NCBI GenBank assembly: GCA_964600365.1
Contig: CAZRJG010000009.1
Coordinates: forward strand, 1 to 55,604
DNA length: 55,604 nt
Reading direction: 5' to 3'
Origin: GCA-020352575 sp964600365
GTDB lineage: Bacteria; Actinomycetota; Acidimicrobiia; Spongiisociales; JAENVV01
Position 1 is the first letter of the stretch. Every line of letters starts with the position of its first letter. Of the stretch, positions 6,543 through 15,117 are shown piece by piece. The translations under genes and the position numbers were made by a program. The notes beneath the pieces were generated by a model. That model saw only the letters and a program-made list of their open reading frames with translations. It was not told where the DNA came from and did no database searches.

Positions 6543-8591
6543 ATGGACGCCTTTCTCTCCGCGCTCTCGCAACTCGCGACCCCCACCTACTGGCTTGCGC
6601 TCTCCGCTGCCATCGTCATCGGCACCATCGTCGGGTTCATCCCAGGTGTCGGGGCCACCTTGGTGACCGCGATCATGCTTCCGTCGGTTCTCCTTCTGGT
6701 GGAGGAACCTGCGGTCGGGATCGTCTTGCTCGCCATGGTGGGATCGCTCAACAACACCCTGGACTCCATCCCTGCAGTGCTCGTTGGATTGCCGTCGAGC
6801 GAGACACAGGTCACCTACCTGGAGGGGCACCAGCTCGCCCGCCAGGGGAAGGGCGCCTACACGCTGGGCGCCGTCTACGCCGTTTCGGCGATGGGCGGCA
6901 TCATCGGGGCAGTAGCGCTGGCCCTCTCCATCCCCATCATCAAGCCCTTCATCCTGCAGTTCAGCTATGCCGAGGTTGCCGCACTCGCGCTCTTCGGCAT
7001 CGCAATGGTGGCGCTCCTCAGCAAGGGAAGCATGGCCAAGGGCCTGGCCTCTGGAGCGCTCGGCCTCCTCCTGGGCACGGTCGGAGTCGATCCGTTCTCT
7101 GGTGCCGACAGGTTCACCTTCGACCAACTCCAGCTCTGGACCGGCATCCCCGTCATCACGGGGATCCTTGGGTTCTTCGCACTACCCGAACTCATCGACC
7201 TGACCATGACCCGCGAGGCAGTCGCCGCAGACGGCGCGGTCGTGTCCCGCAAGGAGGTGTTCCGCGGCGTTCGTTACGGGCTCAGCCGTTGGCGGATGGT
7301 CATCCGGCAGTCGCTCTTCGGCACGTTCATGGGCGCCATACCTGGCATCGGCGGGGCCGTGATCGACTGGCTGTCGTATGCGTTCGGGATCAGCCTCACG
7401 AAGGACAAGGAGAAGCACAACTTCGGCAAGGGATCCCTCGAAGGAGTCCTGTTCGCAGAATCCGCTGCGAACTCCAAAGCGGGTGGCCAGGCATTGCCGA
7501 CGCTCACCCTCGGTATCCCCGGGAGCACATCGTGGGCGATCATTGCCGTCGCCATGCTCTCCTATGGCCTGGCTCCAGGGCCGGCCATGGTGACCCAGCA
7601 CCAAGACATCACGATGCTCATGGTCATCACCCTGGCCATCGGCAACCTCATCGTCGCCGTACTCGGCATGTTCGCCACGAATGGACTCGCACGGATCACG
7701 CGGATCCCCTACCCAACCGTCGGCTTCATGATCATGGGAACCGTGTTCTTGGCGTCCTATATGGACCTCAGCCAGTGGTACGTGTTCATCATCCTCGCGA
7801 TCATGGTCGTGGTGGGCCTGGTGATGAAGCAGTTCGGATGGCCTCGTCCACCCCTGATCCTGGGCTTCATCCTGGGACCAATCGTCGAACGGAACCTTCT
7901 CTCGGCGCTCTCGATCTACGGGGGTCCGCTCGGCGTCCTCTCTCGTCCGATCGCCATCGGCCTGATGATCTTCTTGATCGTCTCCGTCATCACGCTCCTC
8001 CGTATGACCAGGGAGACTCCCGAACCACAGCTCGACTCGGCCGAAGCCGCCCCACCTGGCGCCGGGGGTGCGGCGGCCGTCGAGTCGTCGCAGGTTCCTC
8101 TCGTTCGCCGGATCTTCCATCTCGAGAACGCGGCTCCGACGCTCTTCCTCGCCATAGGCGTGGCCGCCGGCATCAACTCCTTCTCGTTCCCCACCGAAGC
8201 GAGGACACTCCCACTCTCGATGGGCATCGCCATTGCCGGCCTGTGTCTCTACGTCATGGTGAAGCAAACCGCCCAGGGCCATGGCGCTCGAGGCGAGATC
8301 ATGGACCTGGGGATGAGATCCACGGAGATGGCCGGGGCCCTGCGGTCGTCCATGATGATTCTCGGCACCTTCGTCCTTTTCACCGTGCTCGCCGGCTTGA
8401 TCGGTCTCCAGTACGCGAGCGTCATCTTCTCGACCGTAGGACCCGCCATCTTCTTGACCGGCCGGCTGCGATGGATCAGCGCCGCCGTTTCCGGGGGGTT
8501 CGTGTACCTGTTCTCCGAGTTCGTCATGTACCAGGTACTCGGAGTCATCTGGCCAGACCCGTACATCCTGAGTTGGCTGGGGCTGGTGTGA
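6543..8591 (+). CDS. Fused TctA-TctB permease of a tripartite tricarboxylate transporter
   Basis: A 682-residue membrane protein. Residues 1 to about 500 are TctA, with the paired signature loops GFIPGVGATL near 32 and GAIPGIGGAV near 265 and about 11-12 membrane helices. After an Ala/Pro/Gly-rich linker (about 505-525) a further 150 residues hold four or five helices, as expected for the small subunit TctB. No separate tctB is present, so this is a natural fusion; TctA alone is usually near 500 residues. The protein should import the carboxylate bound by the lipoprotein at 4451, driven by an ion gradient. Its TGA overlaps the next gene as GTGA. Confidence 0.87.
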   Translation: MDAFLSALSQLATPTYWLALSAAIVIGTIVGFIPGVGATLVTAIMLPSVLLLVEEPAVGIVLLAMVGSLNNTLDSIPAVLVGLPSSETQVTYLEGHQLARQGKGAYTLGAVYAVSAMGGIIGAVALALSIPIIKPFILQFSYAEVAALALFGIAMVALLSKGSMAKGLASGALGLLLGTVGVDPFSGADRFTFDQLQLWTGIPVITGILGFFALPELIDLTMTREAVAADGAVVSRKEVFRGVRYGLSRWRMVIRQSLFGTFMGAIPGIGGAVIDWLSYAFGISLTKDKEKHNFGKGSLEGVLFAESAANSKAGGQALPTLTLGIPGSTSWAIIAVAMLSYGLAPGPAMVTQHQDITMLMVITLAIGNLIVAVLGMFATNGLARITRIPYPTVGFMIMGTVFLASYMDLSQWYVFIILAIMVVVGLVMKQFGWPRPPLILGFILGPIVERNLLSALSIYGGPLGVLSRPIAIGLMIFLIVSVITLLRMTRETPEPQLDSAEAAPPGAGGAAAVESSQVPLVRRIFHLENAAPTLFLAIGVAAGINSFSFPTEARTLPLSMGIAIAGLCLYVMVKQTAQGHGARGEIMDLGMRSTEMAGALRSSMMILGTFVLFTVLAGLIGLQYASVIFSTVGPAIFLTGRLRWISAAVSGGFVYLFSEFVMYQVLGVIWPDPYILSWLGLV

Positions 8592-9520
8592 CGGTGCCAC
8601 CACCTCTCTCGCACGATCGCCCGTTCGGACGAACCGGCCTCCAGCTGTCGGCGCTGTCCTTCGGCACGATGGAACTGCGGGGACCGCCGAGAGGGCGGGA
8701 TCTGTCCGAGTCACAGCTTGCGGAGATCCTCAACGCGGCGGTCGACGCTGGCATCGCGCTCATCGACACTGCCATCGACTACGAAGCAAGCGAGGAACAC
8801 ATCGGCAGGCACCTTTCGCACCGCCGTGATGAGTTCCTCCTTGCGAGCAAGTGCGGCTGTCTCGTGGGATGGGAACGCCCGTCCGACTGGAAGGGCGGTA
8901 TGGCGGGGGGAGGACCGCACGACTTCAGTCGCGCCAATATCAGGGCTGGGGTCGAGCAGAGTCTGCGGAGGCTTCGAACGGACTACCTCGACCTCGTGCA
9001 GCTCCACGCCTCACCACCCGCAGACACCCTCGCCGAAGAGGATGTGATCGCGACCCTGGATGAACTCAGGCAAGAGGGCAAGGTCCGCTTCATCGGGATG
9101 TCAGGGGTCCTCCCATTCCTCGACGACCACCTTGCCTTGGAGGTCTTCGACACGTTCCAGGTTCCGTACTCCCTGGTCCAACCGGAACACGGGGGCTTCA
9201 TCACGCGGGCTGGAGCGGCCGGCGCCGGCGTCCTCGTCCGCGGCGCGGCAGGCCGCGGCGTCCCCGCTGGAAGAACCGGGCCCCTTCGGAAGAACCCCGA
9301 GTTCGGCACGAACTGGGACCGTGTCGCCGGAGTCGCCGCCGATTCCGGGATCCCTCCCATCGAACTCACGCTCCGCTACGCGCTCGGCCACGATGGGGTC
9401 TCGAGCCTGCTCGTCGGGACCTCCGACGTGGAACACCTCTCCAGCAACGTCGAGGCGGCGAGCAAGGGCCCCCTGCCCCAGGACCTCCATGACCGCCTCC
9501 GATCAGCACTGGGGGCGTGA
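8588..9520 (+). CDS. Aldo/keto reductase
   Basis: A 310-residue NADPH-dependent oxidoreductase of the AKR superfamily. The catalytic tetrad is visible: Asp60 and Tyr65 in LIDTAIDYEASEEHIG, Lys88 in LLASKCG and His140 in VQLHAS. The C-terminal SLLVGTSDVEHLSSNV segment is the usual cofactor-phosphate loop. I chose GTG 8588 because it overlaps the permease stop by four bases (GTGA); GTG 8594 is an alternative. A GAGAAGAG-like Gly/Ala stretch near residue 205-220 is slightly unusual. Operon position suggests reduction or oxidation of a carbonyl intermediate of the imported compound. Confidence 0.87.
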   Translation: MTVPPPLSHDRPFGRTGLQLSALSFGTMELRGPPRGRDLSESQLAEILNAAVDAGIALIDTAIDYEASEEHIGRHLSHRRDEFLLASKCGCLVGWERPSDWKGGMAGGGPHDFSRANIRAGVEQSLRRLRTDYLDLVQLHASPPADTLAEEDVIATLDELRQEGKVRFIGMSGVLPFLDDHLALEVFDTFQVPYSLVQPEHGGFITRAGAAGAGVLVRGAAGRGVPAGRTGPLRKNPEFGTNWDRVAGVAADSGIPPIELTLRYALGHDGVSSLLVGTSDVEHLSSNVEAASKGPLPQDLHDRLRSALGA

Positions 9521-9599
9521 GAGTGATCGCAGCACCCCGTAGGCGCCGCTCACGTGCAAGCATGGAAACGACACCATCCCGTCGCGACGGAGGCCAGCC

Positions 9600-10001
9600 A
9601 TGCCAGTGATCATCGTCCCCGTGGCCGATCTCGAACGGGGGAGAGACGCGGTAGCGCGCGCTCGAGAAGAGGCCCTTCGGACCGGAGCAGAGATCGCCAT
9701 CGTTGGGGCGACGACGGTGAGCGGCGACGTCGTGGCGAATGTCGAGGCGCTCAGGGACCTCATCGAGAAGCTGGAGAAGGAACTCCTGAACGACGGCGTC
9801 CGGTGCCGAACGATCTGGAGGGTGGGAGAGTCCCTTGCCAGGGCAACCCTGGACGCTGCGTCCGAGCTGGACGCAGATCTGATCGTGACGAACCTCCGGA
9901 GGCGCACGCCTGTCGGGAAGGCAGTACTCGGAAGTTACGAGCAGACGATCCTTCTCAACGCGGAGTGCCCCGTGCTCGCCCTTCCGGCAGACCCTTGGTG
10001 A
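9600..10001 (+). CDS. Universal stress protein (UspA) family protein
   Basis: A 133-residue single-domain UspA-fold protein. It starts MPVIIVPVADLERG, lacks the usual Asp-containing first loop of ATP-binding Usps in strict form, but ends with the RRRTPVGKAVLGSYEQTILL segment that corresponds to the GxxGxxxxxxxxxGS nucleotide loop and with ECPVLALP. A GGAGG ribosome site precedes the start by six bases. Usp proteins are known partners of TRAP and TTT-type transporters (for example TeaD with TeaABC), so a regulatory link to the transporter upstream is plausible. Its exact ligand is unknown. Confidence 0.75.
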   Translation: MPVIIVPVADLERGRDAVARAREEALRTGAEIAIVGATTVSGDVVANVEALRDLIEKLEKELLNDGVRCRTIWRVGESLARATLDAASELDADLIVTNLRRRTPVGKAVLGSYEQTILLNAECPVLALPADPW

Positions 10002-10054
10002 GCCCGGCTCGCCGAGGCACACAGCGCCCGGCACCCGATCCCGCCTGAGCCAGA

Positions 10055-10085
10055 GAGCGCCAGGTGCCCTTGGCTCCGGGCGCTC
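10055..10085. terminator. Weak inverted repeat between convergent genes
   Basis: GAGCGCC (10055-10061) and GGCGCTC (10079-10085) flank a 17-base loop that has its own partial AGG/CTTGG pairing. It lies between the converging usp gene and the ornithine-cyclodeaminase-like gene and touches the latter's stop. It may terminate transcription from either side, but it is short and lacks T runs. Confidence 0.3.
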
Positions 10086-11055
10086 AGAACCGAATCGTCG
10101 CGACTTCGACTGCAGGCACCGACTCCAGTGCCCCCATCGCCGCACCGAGGGACTCGATCGCGGATCCACAGGACGCGAAGACCGTCCTCTCGCTTGGATC
10201 TCGCGTCCACCGCGTCACGCCCGCCACGACCTCCCCGAGTTCAGCGACGACTTCCGAGAAGTCGAACGCCCCCTCCTTCGCCGCAAGGAGAAGCTCACCC
10301 TTCTCGGCCCTGGCCGCCACCAACGTGTCGACGAACACGGTCGCGCTCGAGATCGCATCGGTGTCCAACTCCCTGTGCAACGGATAGTGGGCACCGATCG
10401 AGTTGACATGCGTCCCGTCCGAAAGCCACTCCCCATGGAGCACGGGCGTGTGCGAGGTGGTCGCAGTGATCGCGACATCGGCGCCGCGCACGGTCGCCTC
10501 CGGATCGGCCATCACCCGGACGGGCCTCTCACAATCGGCAGCGAAACGTTCCGCATGCTCCCGGGTGGGGCTCCACACCCGGATTTCGTCGAAGTCCCGC
10601 ACGGCCAACGCTCCTGCGAGTGCCACTCGCGCCTGCCGACCGCTGCCGATGATCCCGAGTGTGGAGGCCCTTGGATCGGCCAAGTGCTTGATCGCGACCG
10701 CCCCCATCGCCCCCGTCTTGAGGCGCGAGAGGGTCGCTCCACCGATGATCGCCACGCACTCACCGGTTTCGGCGGCGTAGAGCAGGTAGAGCTTCTGACG
10801 GCGATTCACCGATGAACCGGTCTTGGATTGGCCGGCCGGAGCTCCCGAGTAGACGTTCGCGACGAGTGTGCCGAGTTCGCTCGACCCAGCGGTGAGGCTC
10901 AGGAGCCTGGCGCCATCCTCCACTGCAACGACCTTGCGCTCCGACACGCTGAAGCCACCCCGACCTGCTGCGGCAAATGCCGACTCGACCGCGTCGATGC
11001 AGCGATCCATGGTCACATGTGCGCGCACCTGATCGTCGGTGATGAGCGCGGTCAC
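10084..11055 (-). CDS. Ornithine cyclodeaminase/mu-crystallin family protein
   Basis: A 323-residue NAD(P)-dependent protein of the OCD/mu-crystallin family. Visible marks are the GATLSRLKTGAMGAVA segment, the Rossmann motif GIIGSGRQARVAL and the downstream THVNSIGAHYPLHRELD region. Family members act as ornithine cyclodeaminases, alanine dehydrogenases or ketimine reductases. I chose GTG 11055, which overlaps the MFS stop as GTGA; the longer in-frame reading overlaps the MFS gene and has no family similarity. It is the last gene of a four-gene leftward operon with an MFS transporter, a Clp-like ATPase and an M29-like protein. A role on an imine or amino-acid intermediate is inferred. Confidence 0.85.
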   Translation of the reverse strand: MTALITDDQVRAHVTMDRCIDAVESAFAAAGRGGFSVSERKVVAVEDGARLLSLTAGSSELGTLVANVYSGAPAGQSKTGSSVNRRQKLYLLYAAETGECVAIIGGATLSRLKTGAMGAVAIKHLADPRASTLGIIGSGRQARVALAGALAVRDFDEIRVWSPTREHAERFAADCERPVRVMADPEATVRGADVAITATTSHTPVLHGEWLSDGTHVNSIGAHYPLHRELDTDAISSATVFVDTLVAARAEKGELLLAAKEGAFDFSEVVAELGEVVAGVTRWTRDPSERTVFASCGSAIESLGAAMGALESVPAVEVATIRF

Positions 11056-12245
11056 TGGGCCTCCAACGCCGGCGATCGACCGCGGATGCGATCGTCGAAG
11101 CGTGAGAGGCCCGGTCGAAGAGCAACGGCGGCAAGCACGAGAACGCCACCCACCGCGGCGAGGCCGCCATCGATACCGAACCAACCCGCCAGGGCTCCCA
11201 CGAGGATTGGGCCCAGGAACTTCCCCCCGTTTCGTGCAGTCCCGTTCACCGCCACGAGACCGGCTCGCACATCTGCCGGCGTGCCTCGAGCTGCGTATGC
11301 GGACTGGAGGACGGCCACGAACCCGTCGGCGAGACCGACCGCGACCGCCGTCACCAGCACCATGACCACGGTCGTGGCGTACGCGAACGAGAGCACGCCG
11401 ATCCCACCCACCACGAGGGCACCGGTGGCGACGAGAGACGGTACGAAGCGCTCCACGACCTTCGCCGTGATGGAGGCGCTCGCAAAGCCCAGGCCAGTCG
11501 CCAAGCCCATCACGACCCCGATCAAGGAGAGTGGCAGATCGAGCTCCCGGGTGAGGTGGAGCGGTAGGTAGCCGATGAGGCTGAACTTGCCGACGAACCG
11601 AACGAACCCGAGTAGGAGCACGCTGGGGAAACCCCGACGAACGATCGAGCGCAGGGCTCGGCCCGCGTACCCAACACGCTCTATGTCAGCGGGCCTTCCC
11701 CCGTCGAGGAGAACGAGCGACACAAGCCCAGGCACGACCATGACTCCCTGGAAGGCGAATGGGAGCGCCCACGTCACGAGTGCAAGTTGGGCCCCCAGAA
11801 TCGGGAACGTCAGGTTCGCGAGTGCCATCGCTATCTGGCGCCTCGCCTGTCCTCGTACCTGAGCCAGTCCCTCGTAGGCGTCGCCAATGAGCGTAACGGT
11901 GAGCGGCATGAGGGCGGCGAAGGCCACACCCTGCACGAGGCGGCCTGCGATGAGCCACTCGAACGTGGGTGCGAACGCCTGGGAAGTCCCGACCACCCCG
12001 TAGAGAACGCCCGCCACAAGGAGCACCGGCCGACGCCCCCACAAGTCGGCGAGCACCCCGAGGGGTACCGCCAGGATGACGCCTGGGAGGACATAGGCGC
12101 TCGTCAGCCACGCCACCTGGAAGTCGTTGATGACAAAGACGTCTTGGACCAGGGGGAGCACAGGCGCAATCGCGTGGAGTCCGAACTGGAGGGCCACCGC
12201 CGTCCCAACGGCAAGGGCCAACGTCGAGCGTGCCCGGTCAGTCAC
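11052..12245 (-). CDS. MFS transporter (module A)
   Basis: A 397-residue, about 12-helix major facilitator. The loop-2 signature is GVLADLWGRRPVLL, and helix 4 carries AGRLVQGVAFAALMPLTVT. It resembles the MFS protein at 23750 (GFLADRWGRRRML; RFIQGVAFSSILPLTIT), so the two are probably paralogues. I chose GTG 12245, which overlaps the preceding Clp-like gene by eight bases; the longer ATG 12314 would overlap by 77. Operon membership suggests transport of the same compound handled by the neighbouring enzymes, or export of a product. Direction of transport cannot be told. Confidence 0.85.
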   Translation of the reverse strand: MTDRARSTLALAVGTAVALQFGLHAIAPVLPLVQDVFVINDFQVAWLTSAYVLPGVILAVPLGVLADLWGRRPVLLVAGVLYGVVGTSQAFAPTFEWLIAGRLVQGVAFAALMPLTVTLIGDAYEGLAQVRGQARRQIAMALANLTFPILGAQLALVTWALPFAFQGVMVVPGLVSLVLLDGGRPADIERVGYAGRALRSIVRRGFPSVLLLGFVRFVGKFSLIGYLPLHLTRELDLPLSLIGVVMGLATGLGFASASITAKVVERFVPSLVATGALVVGGIGVLSFAYATTVVMVLVTAVAVGLADGFVAVLQSAYAARGTPADVRAGLVAVNGTARNGGKFLGPILVGALAGWFGIDGGLAAVGGVLVLAAVALRPGLSRFDDRIRGRSPALEAQ

Positions 12246-13563
12246 GTGCGTTGGGACCGCTGGCCGAGTGAAGGGTGTGGTGCCAACCCGAGTCCTCCTC
12301 ACCCATCCACTCATCGATGACGTGCTGGATGTGTTCCGACAACACCTCGATAGCCGAGCGCTCAGGTACTCCGGATCCGATCAGGTCCATCTCGGCACGG
12401 AGGCGACTTGCCGCCTCGTCCACGAGATCAATACCCTTGTCCGGCAGGTGGCGGTGAGTGATCCGCTCCTGACTCTGCACGACCGCCGTGACGATTGCCT
12501 CGTCCGAGATGCTCACATTGTGATGAGCCTCGTAGAGGGGGCGGAGCCCTCGCAACATCTCGATGGCCTCGGCCGCCGAGGGCTCGCGGACCTGCACCGG
12601 CTGGAACCGGCGCTCGAGCGCTCCGTCTCCGACCACGTGGGCGCGATAGTCCGCGATGGTCGTCGCTCCGATCGCCCGGAGCTCTCCCCGAGCCAACATC
12701 GGCTTGAGGAATCCCGCAGCATTGATCGCCCCCTCAGCCCCTCCGGCTCGAGCGAGCAGGTGAAGCTCGTCGATGAAGAGGATGATCTTTCCCCTGGAGG
12801 CTCGAACCGCTTCCAACAACGCCTGGATTCTCGACTCGAACTCACCCCTGTACTTCGTTCCGGCGACGAGGCTCCCCACGTCGAGGGCATACACATGGCA
12901 ACCCTCGATCGACCTCGGCACGCGACCAGCCACGATCGACTGCGCCAATCCTTCCACGATCGCGGTCTTGCCGACCCCGGGTTCGCCGAGAAGCACCGGG
13001 TTGTTCTTGCGGCGGCGACCGAGGATGTGAATCACCCGCTCGATCTCCCTTCGTCGGCCCACGACCGGGTCGAGTGATCCTGCACGTGCCTCGTCGGTGA
13101 GGATCCGTCCGTGATCGGCGAGCATGCCGAAGTCGACTCGACCGCCGACAAAGGGAGCGTCGCCTATCTCACCTCCGAACACGGAACGGACCAGAGCGTC
13201 CTGCGAGCGAAGGAGCGCCCGTAAGAGGTGGACTTCACCCGCAGTTCGATCCCCAGTCATCTCGGCGAGCTGCCTTGCGGCGTCAAGGACGCCCATGAAT
13301 GCAGACGTCACATGGACTGTGCCCAAGCCCGACTGGGCATGGTGTGATGAGGGCCGCGGCGCCGCCGGCAGGGCGTCTCGCGCCCGGGCGGCCACCTCCT
13401 CGGGGTCGTGACCCCTGTCGCGGAGGGACGCCTTGACAAACTCCGACGGCTCCTCCAACAACGACACGATGAGATGCCCGACGTCGGTGTGGGTGTCGCC
13501 ACGGTTGAGCGCTACCTCGTGTGCCCCGGCGACGCGGTCCTGAACCGCGGAGCCGAGGCGCAC
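12238..13563 (-). CDS. Single-ring Clp-like AAA+ ATPase
   Basis: A 441-residue relative of ClpA/ClpB/ClpC truncated to one ATPase ring. Residues 1-130 are two Clp-N-like helical repeats (AHEVALNRGDTHTDVGHLI; ARQLAEMTGDRTAGEVHLL). NBD1 follows with Walker A GEPGVGKT (193-200), the pore loop GTKYRGEFE near 235-243, Walker B ILFIDE (261-266), sensor IGATT and arginine finger LERRF near 317-320. The protein ends after the small lid; NBD2, the middle domain and any IGF/LGF ClpP loop are missing. The start is GTG 13563 with GGGAG seven bases upstream. It should unfold or remodel a protein, perhaps a metalloenzyme of the same operon, without proteolysis. That role is inference. Confidence 0.82.
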   Translation of the reverse strand: MRLGSAVQDRVAGAHEVALNRGDTHTDVGHLIVSLLEEPSEFVKASLRDRGHDPEEVAARARDALPAAPRPSSHHAQSGLGTVHVTSAFMGVLDAARQLAEMTGDRTAGEVHLLRALLRSQDALVRSVFGGEIGDAPFVGGRVDFGMLADHGRILTDEARAGSLDPVVGRRREIERVIHILGRRRKNNPVLLGEPGVGKTAIVEGLAQSIVAGRVPRSIEGCHVYALDVGSLVAGTKYRGEFESRIQALLEAVRASRGKIILFIDELHLLARAGGAEGAINAAGFLKPMLARGELRAIGATTIADYRAHVVGDGALERRFQPVQVREPSAAEAIEMLRGLRPLYEAHHNVSISDEAIVTAVVQSQERITHRHLPDKGIDLVDEAASRLRAEMDLIGSGVPERSAIEVLSEHIQHVIDEWMGEEDSGWHHTLHSASGPNARD

Positions 13564-13576
13564 CGAGGACGCTCCC

Positions 13577-14965
13577 TCAGCCAGGAGAACCCTCCACGAC
13601 CACGGCGTCGTTGGCCTCGATCCATGCCGCAGGATCGGAGGCGTAGTCGGCCCAGTAGTCCCCAGGCACGCTGATGCCAGGGATCGGCGGCTTCCATGCC
13701 TCGGAGAGCAACTGCTCAGGGTCGCCATACTCCGCGGCGAGTTCCACGACCTCCGGATCGTCAAGAGCCGTGAGCCGACCATTCTCGATCACCACGTGAT
13801 CGCCCCCCTCAGCCGTCTCCAGACGGTACGTTGGGTATTGCAGATGGATGTGCAGGTGCCCCCACGGGTGCCCTCGCTCCTCAGCCCAGGACTCCGAGAC
13901 GTTCTTGTTACCCGTGCCAATCCCCATGTGGATGATGCCGGATCGCAGTCTCTCGAACATCGCGGCGTGGCCAGAGAGCGTGAAGGCCGACGGAGGACGC
14001 GCCATCTTGGGATGGGTGCCGATTGCCACCTCCCACAACCAGAACAGGCCAGGACCGGGGTACTCCGGGTACTGGATGTCCTTCGTCAGGTCCATGACCT
14101 CTCGCCACTTGTCCCCGTAGGGGCCGCCCCCCTCCACGGCGACGCACTTCCCACCCTCGAAGTGGGCCTTGGCGTGGGGGAATGGCCTCCCGAAGTGATT
14201 GATGGTTCCTGCAACGACCCCTTCACACTCGAGATCGTCTGCATACGGGGGGGTGGGCCATCCGAACTGGTGACCCAGGTAGTACTGCGGCTGGAATCGC
14301 CGTCGGTGCCCCTCGTAGTGCGCTGGGTCGAAGTACCGCTCCTTGAGCATCCAGGACATCTCGGTGCCCTCTGGATCCGTGAGGTAGACGCGAGCATTGC
14401 GGCCCTGATCCCAGATCGGCGCCCAACTCTTCTTGTTGATGAGATCCCATAGCGGCCACGGGAAGCCTGCTGCGGGGAAGGTGACCCGATGGAACCAAGG
14501 AATGCCCTCGTATCGAACCCCGTCGAGTTTCGGGAGCGCACCAGCCTCGCCCTGGAGCAGCAATGCGTAGCCCTGCTTCTCGGCGACATCCTCCAACCAA
14601 CCGAGTCGACGCCGCCACTTCGAGAAGTCTGGGTCAGGCGAGATCCCGGTCACGTTGTGCATGAGTCCCCGGAACTCATCGAGGTACTCCATGGCCCGGT
14701 CGGCGATGTCGAGGTGGAACACGTCCACCGAAGCCCCCACCTCATGCATCGCAGCAACGAGCGCCTCCGTCACCGCTGGATCGTCCGTGGACTTCTCGAC
14801 CAGGAGGATCTTCTCGCCCTCCTTGACGTCGTACCCGGCGGTCTTCGTGCGGTTGAACGACGGCCCACGGACGACCACGCGCGCGGCCTCGATCAACGTG
14901 GGCGCGACCACCATCTTCGGGGTGACCTTTGTCGTCGTTGGGGCCTCGTACTCGTGATCTGACAT
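13577..14965 (-). CDS. M29 aminopeptidase/NicX-like metalloenzyme
   Basis: A 462-residue protein with an N-terminal half like aminopeptidase T and 2,5-dihydroxypyridine dioxygenase NicX (VKEGEKILLVEKSTDDPAV). The C-terminal half has the metal-site pattern of that fold: WEVAIGTHP near 310, RSGIIHMGIGTGN near 348, and a His-rich GHLHIHLQY near 372. M29 and NicX proteins are usually 350-410 residues, so this one is long. The choice between peptidase, dioxygenase and another metal-dependent reaction cannot be made from sequence. It is the first gene of the leftward module A operon, behind a GTATAC operator. Ring-opening of an N-heterocycle would fit its neighbours. Confidence 0.7.
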   Translation of the reverse strand: MSDHEYEAPTTTKVTPKMVVAPTLIEAARVVVRGPSFNRTKTAGYDVKEGEKILLVEKSTDDPAVTEALVAAMHEVGASVDVFHLDIADRAMEYLDEFRGLMHNVTGISPDPDFSKWRRRLGWLEDVAEKQGYALLLQGEAGALPKLDGVRYEGIPWFHRVTFPAAGFPWPLWDLINKKSWAPIWDQGRNARVYLTDPEGTEMSWMLKERYFDPAHYEGHRRRFQPQYYLGHQFGWPTPPYADDLECEGVVAGTINHFGRPFPHAKAHFEGGKCVAVEGGGPYGDKWREVMDLTKDIQYPEYPGPGLFWLWEVAIGTHPKMARPPSAFTLSGHAAMFERLRSGIIHMGIGTGNKNVSESWAEERGHPWGHLHIHLQYPTYRLETAEGGDHVVIENGRLTALDDPEVVELAAEYGDPEQLLSEAWKPPIPGISVPGDYWADYASDPAAWIEANDAVVVEGSPG

Positions 14966-15023
14966 GCCTCTCCTCCGATCCCTGCCGCGACGCAGGGGAA
15001 ACTCCGTCCTCCGCCCCGCTCTC

Positions 15024-15029
15024 GTATAC
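15024..15029. promoter_or_regulatory. GTATAC operator in the module A divergent promoter
   Basis: The sequence TCGTATACAG lies in the 152-base gap between the leftward M29-like operon and the rightward bicupin operon. It shares the GTATACA core with the sites at 3555-3585 and 4346-4353. A TACACT box (15035-15040) just to its right could be the -10 of the bicupin operon. This links module A to the FCD GntR gene at 3619. Confidence 0.6.
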
Positions 15030-15117
15030 AGTACTACACTCCGCCGTCCCGCCTCATGGATCCATCACCAGTTCCACGTCGCGGGTTGAGGAGAGCCAGC
15101 AGACGGGAGCGCGTTGC

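Noticed and set aside
7182..8714. Minus-strand open frame of about 510 codons opposite the TctA gene
   Set aside because: Shadow of the permease; composition is His/Asp/Glu/Arg-rich with no motif.
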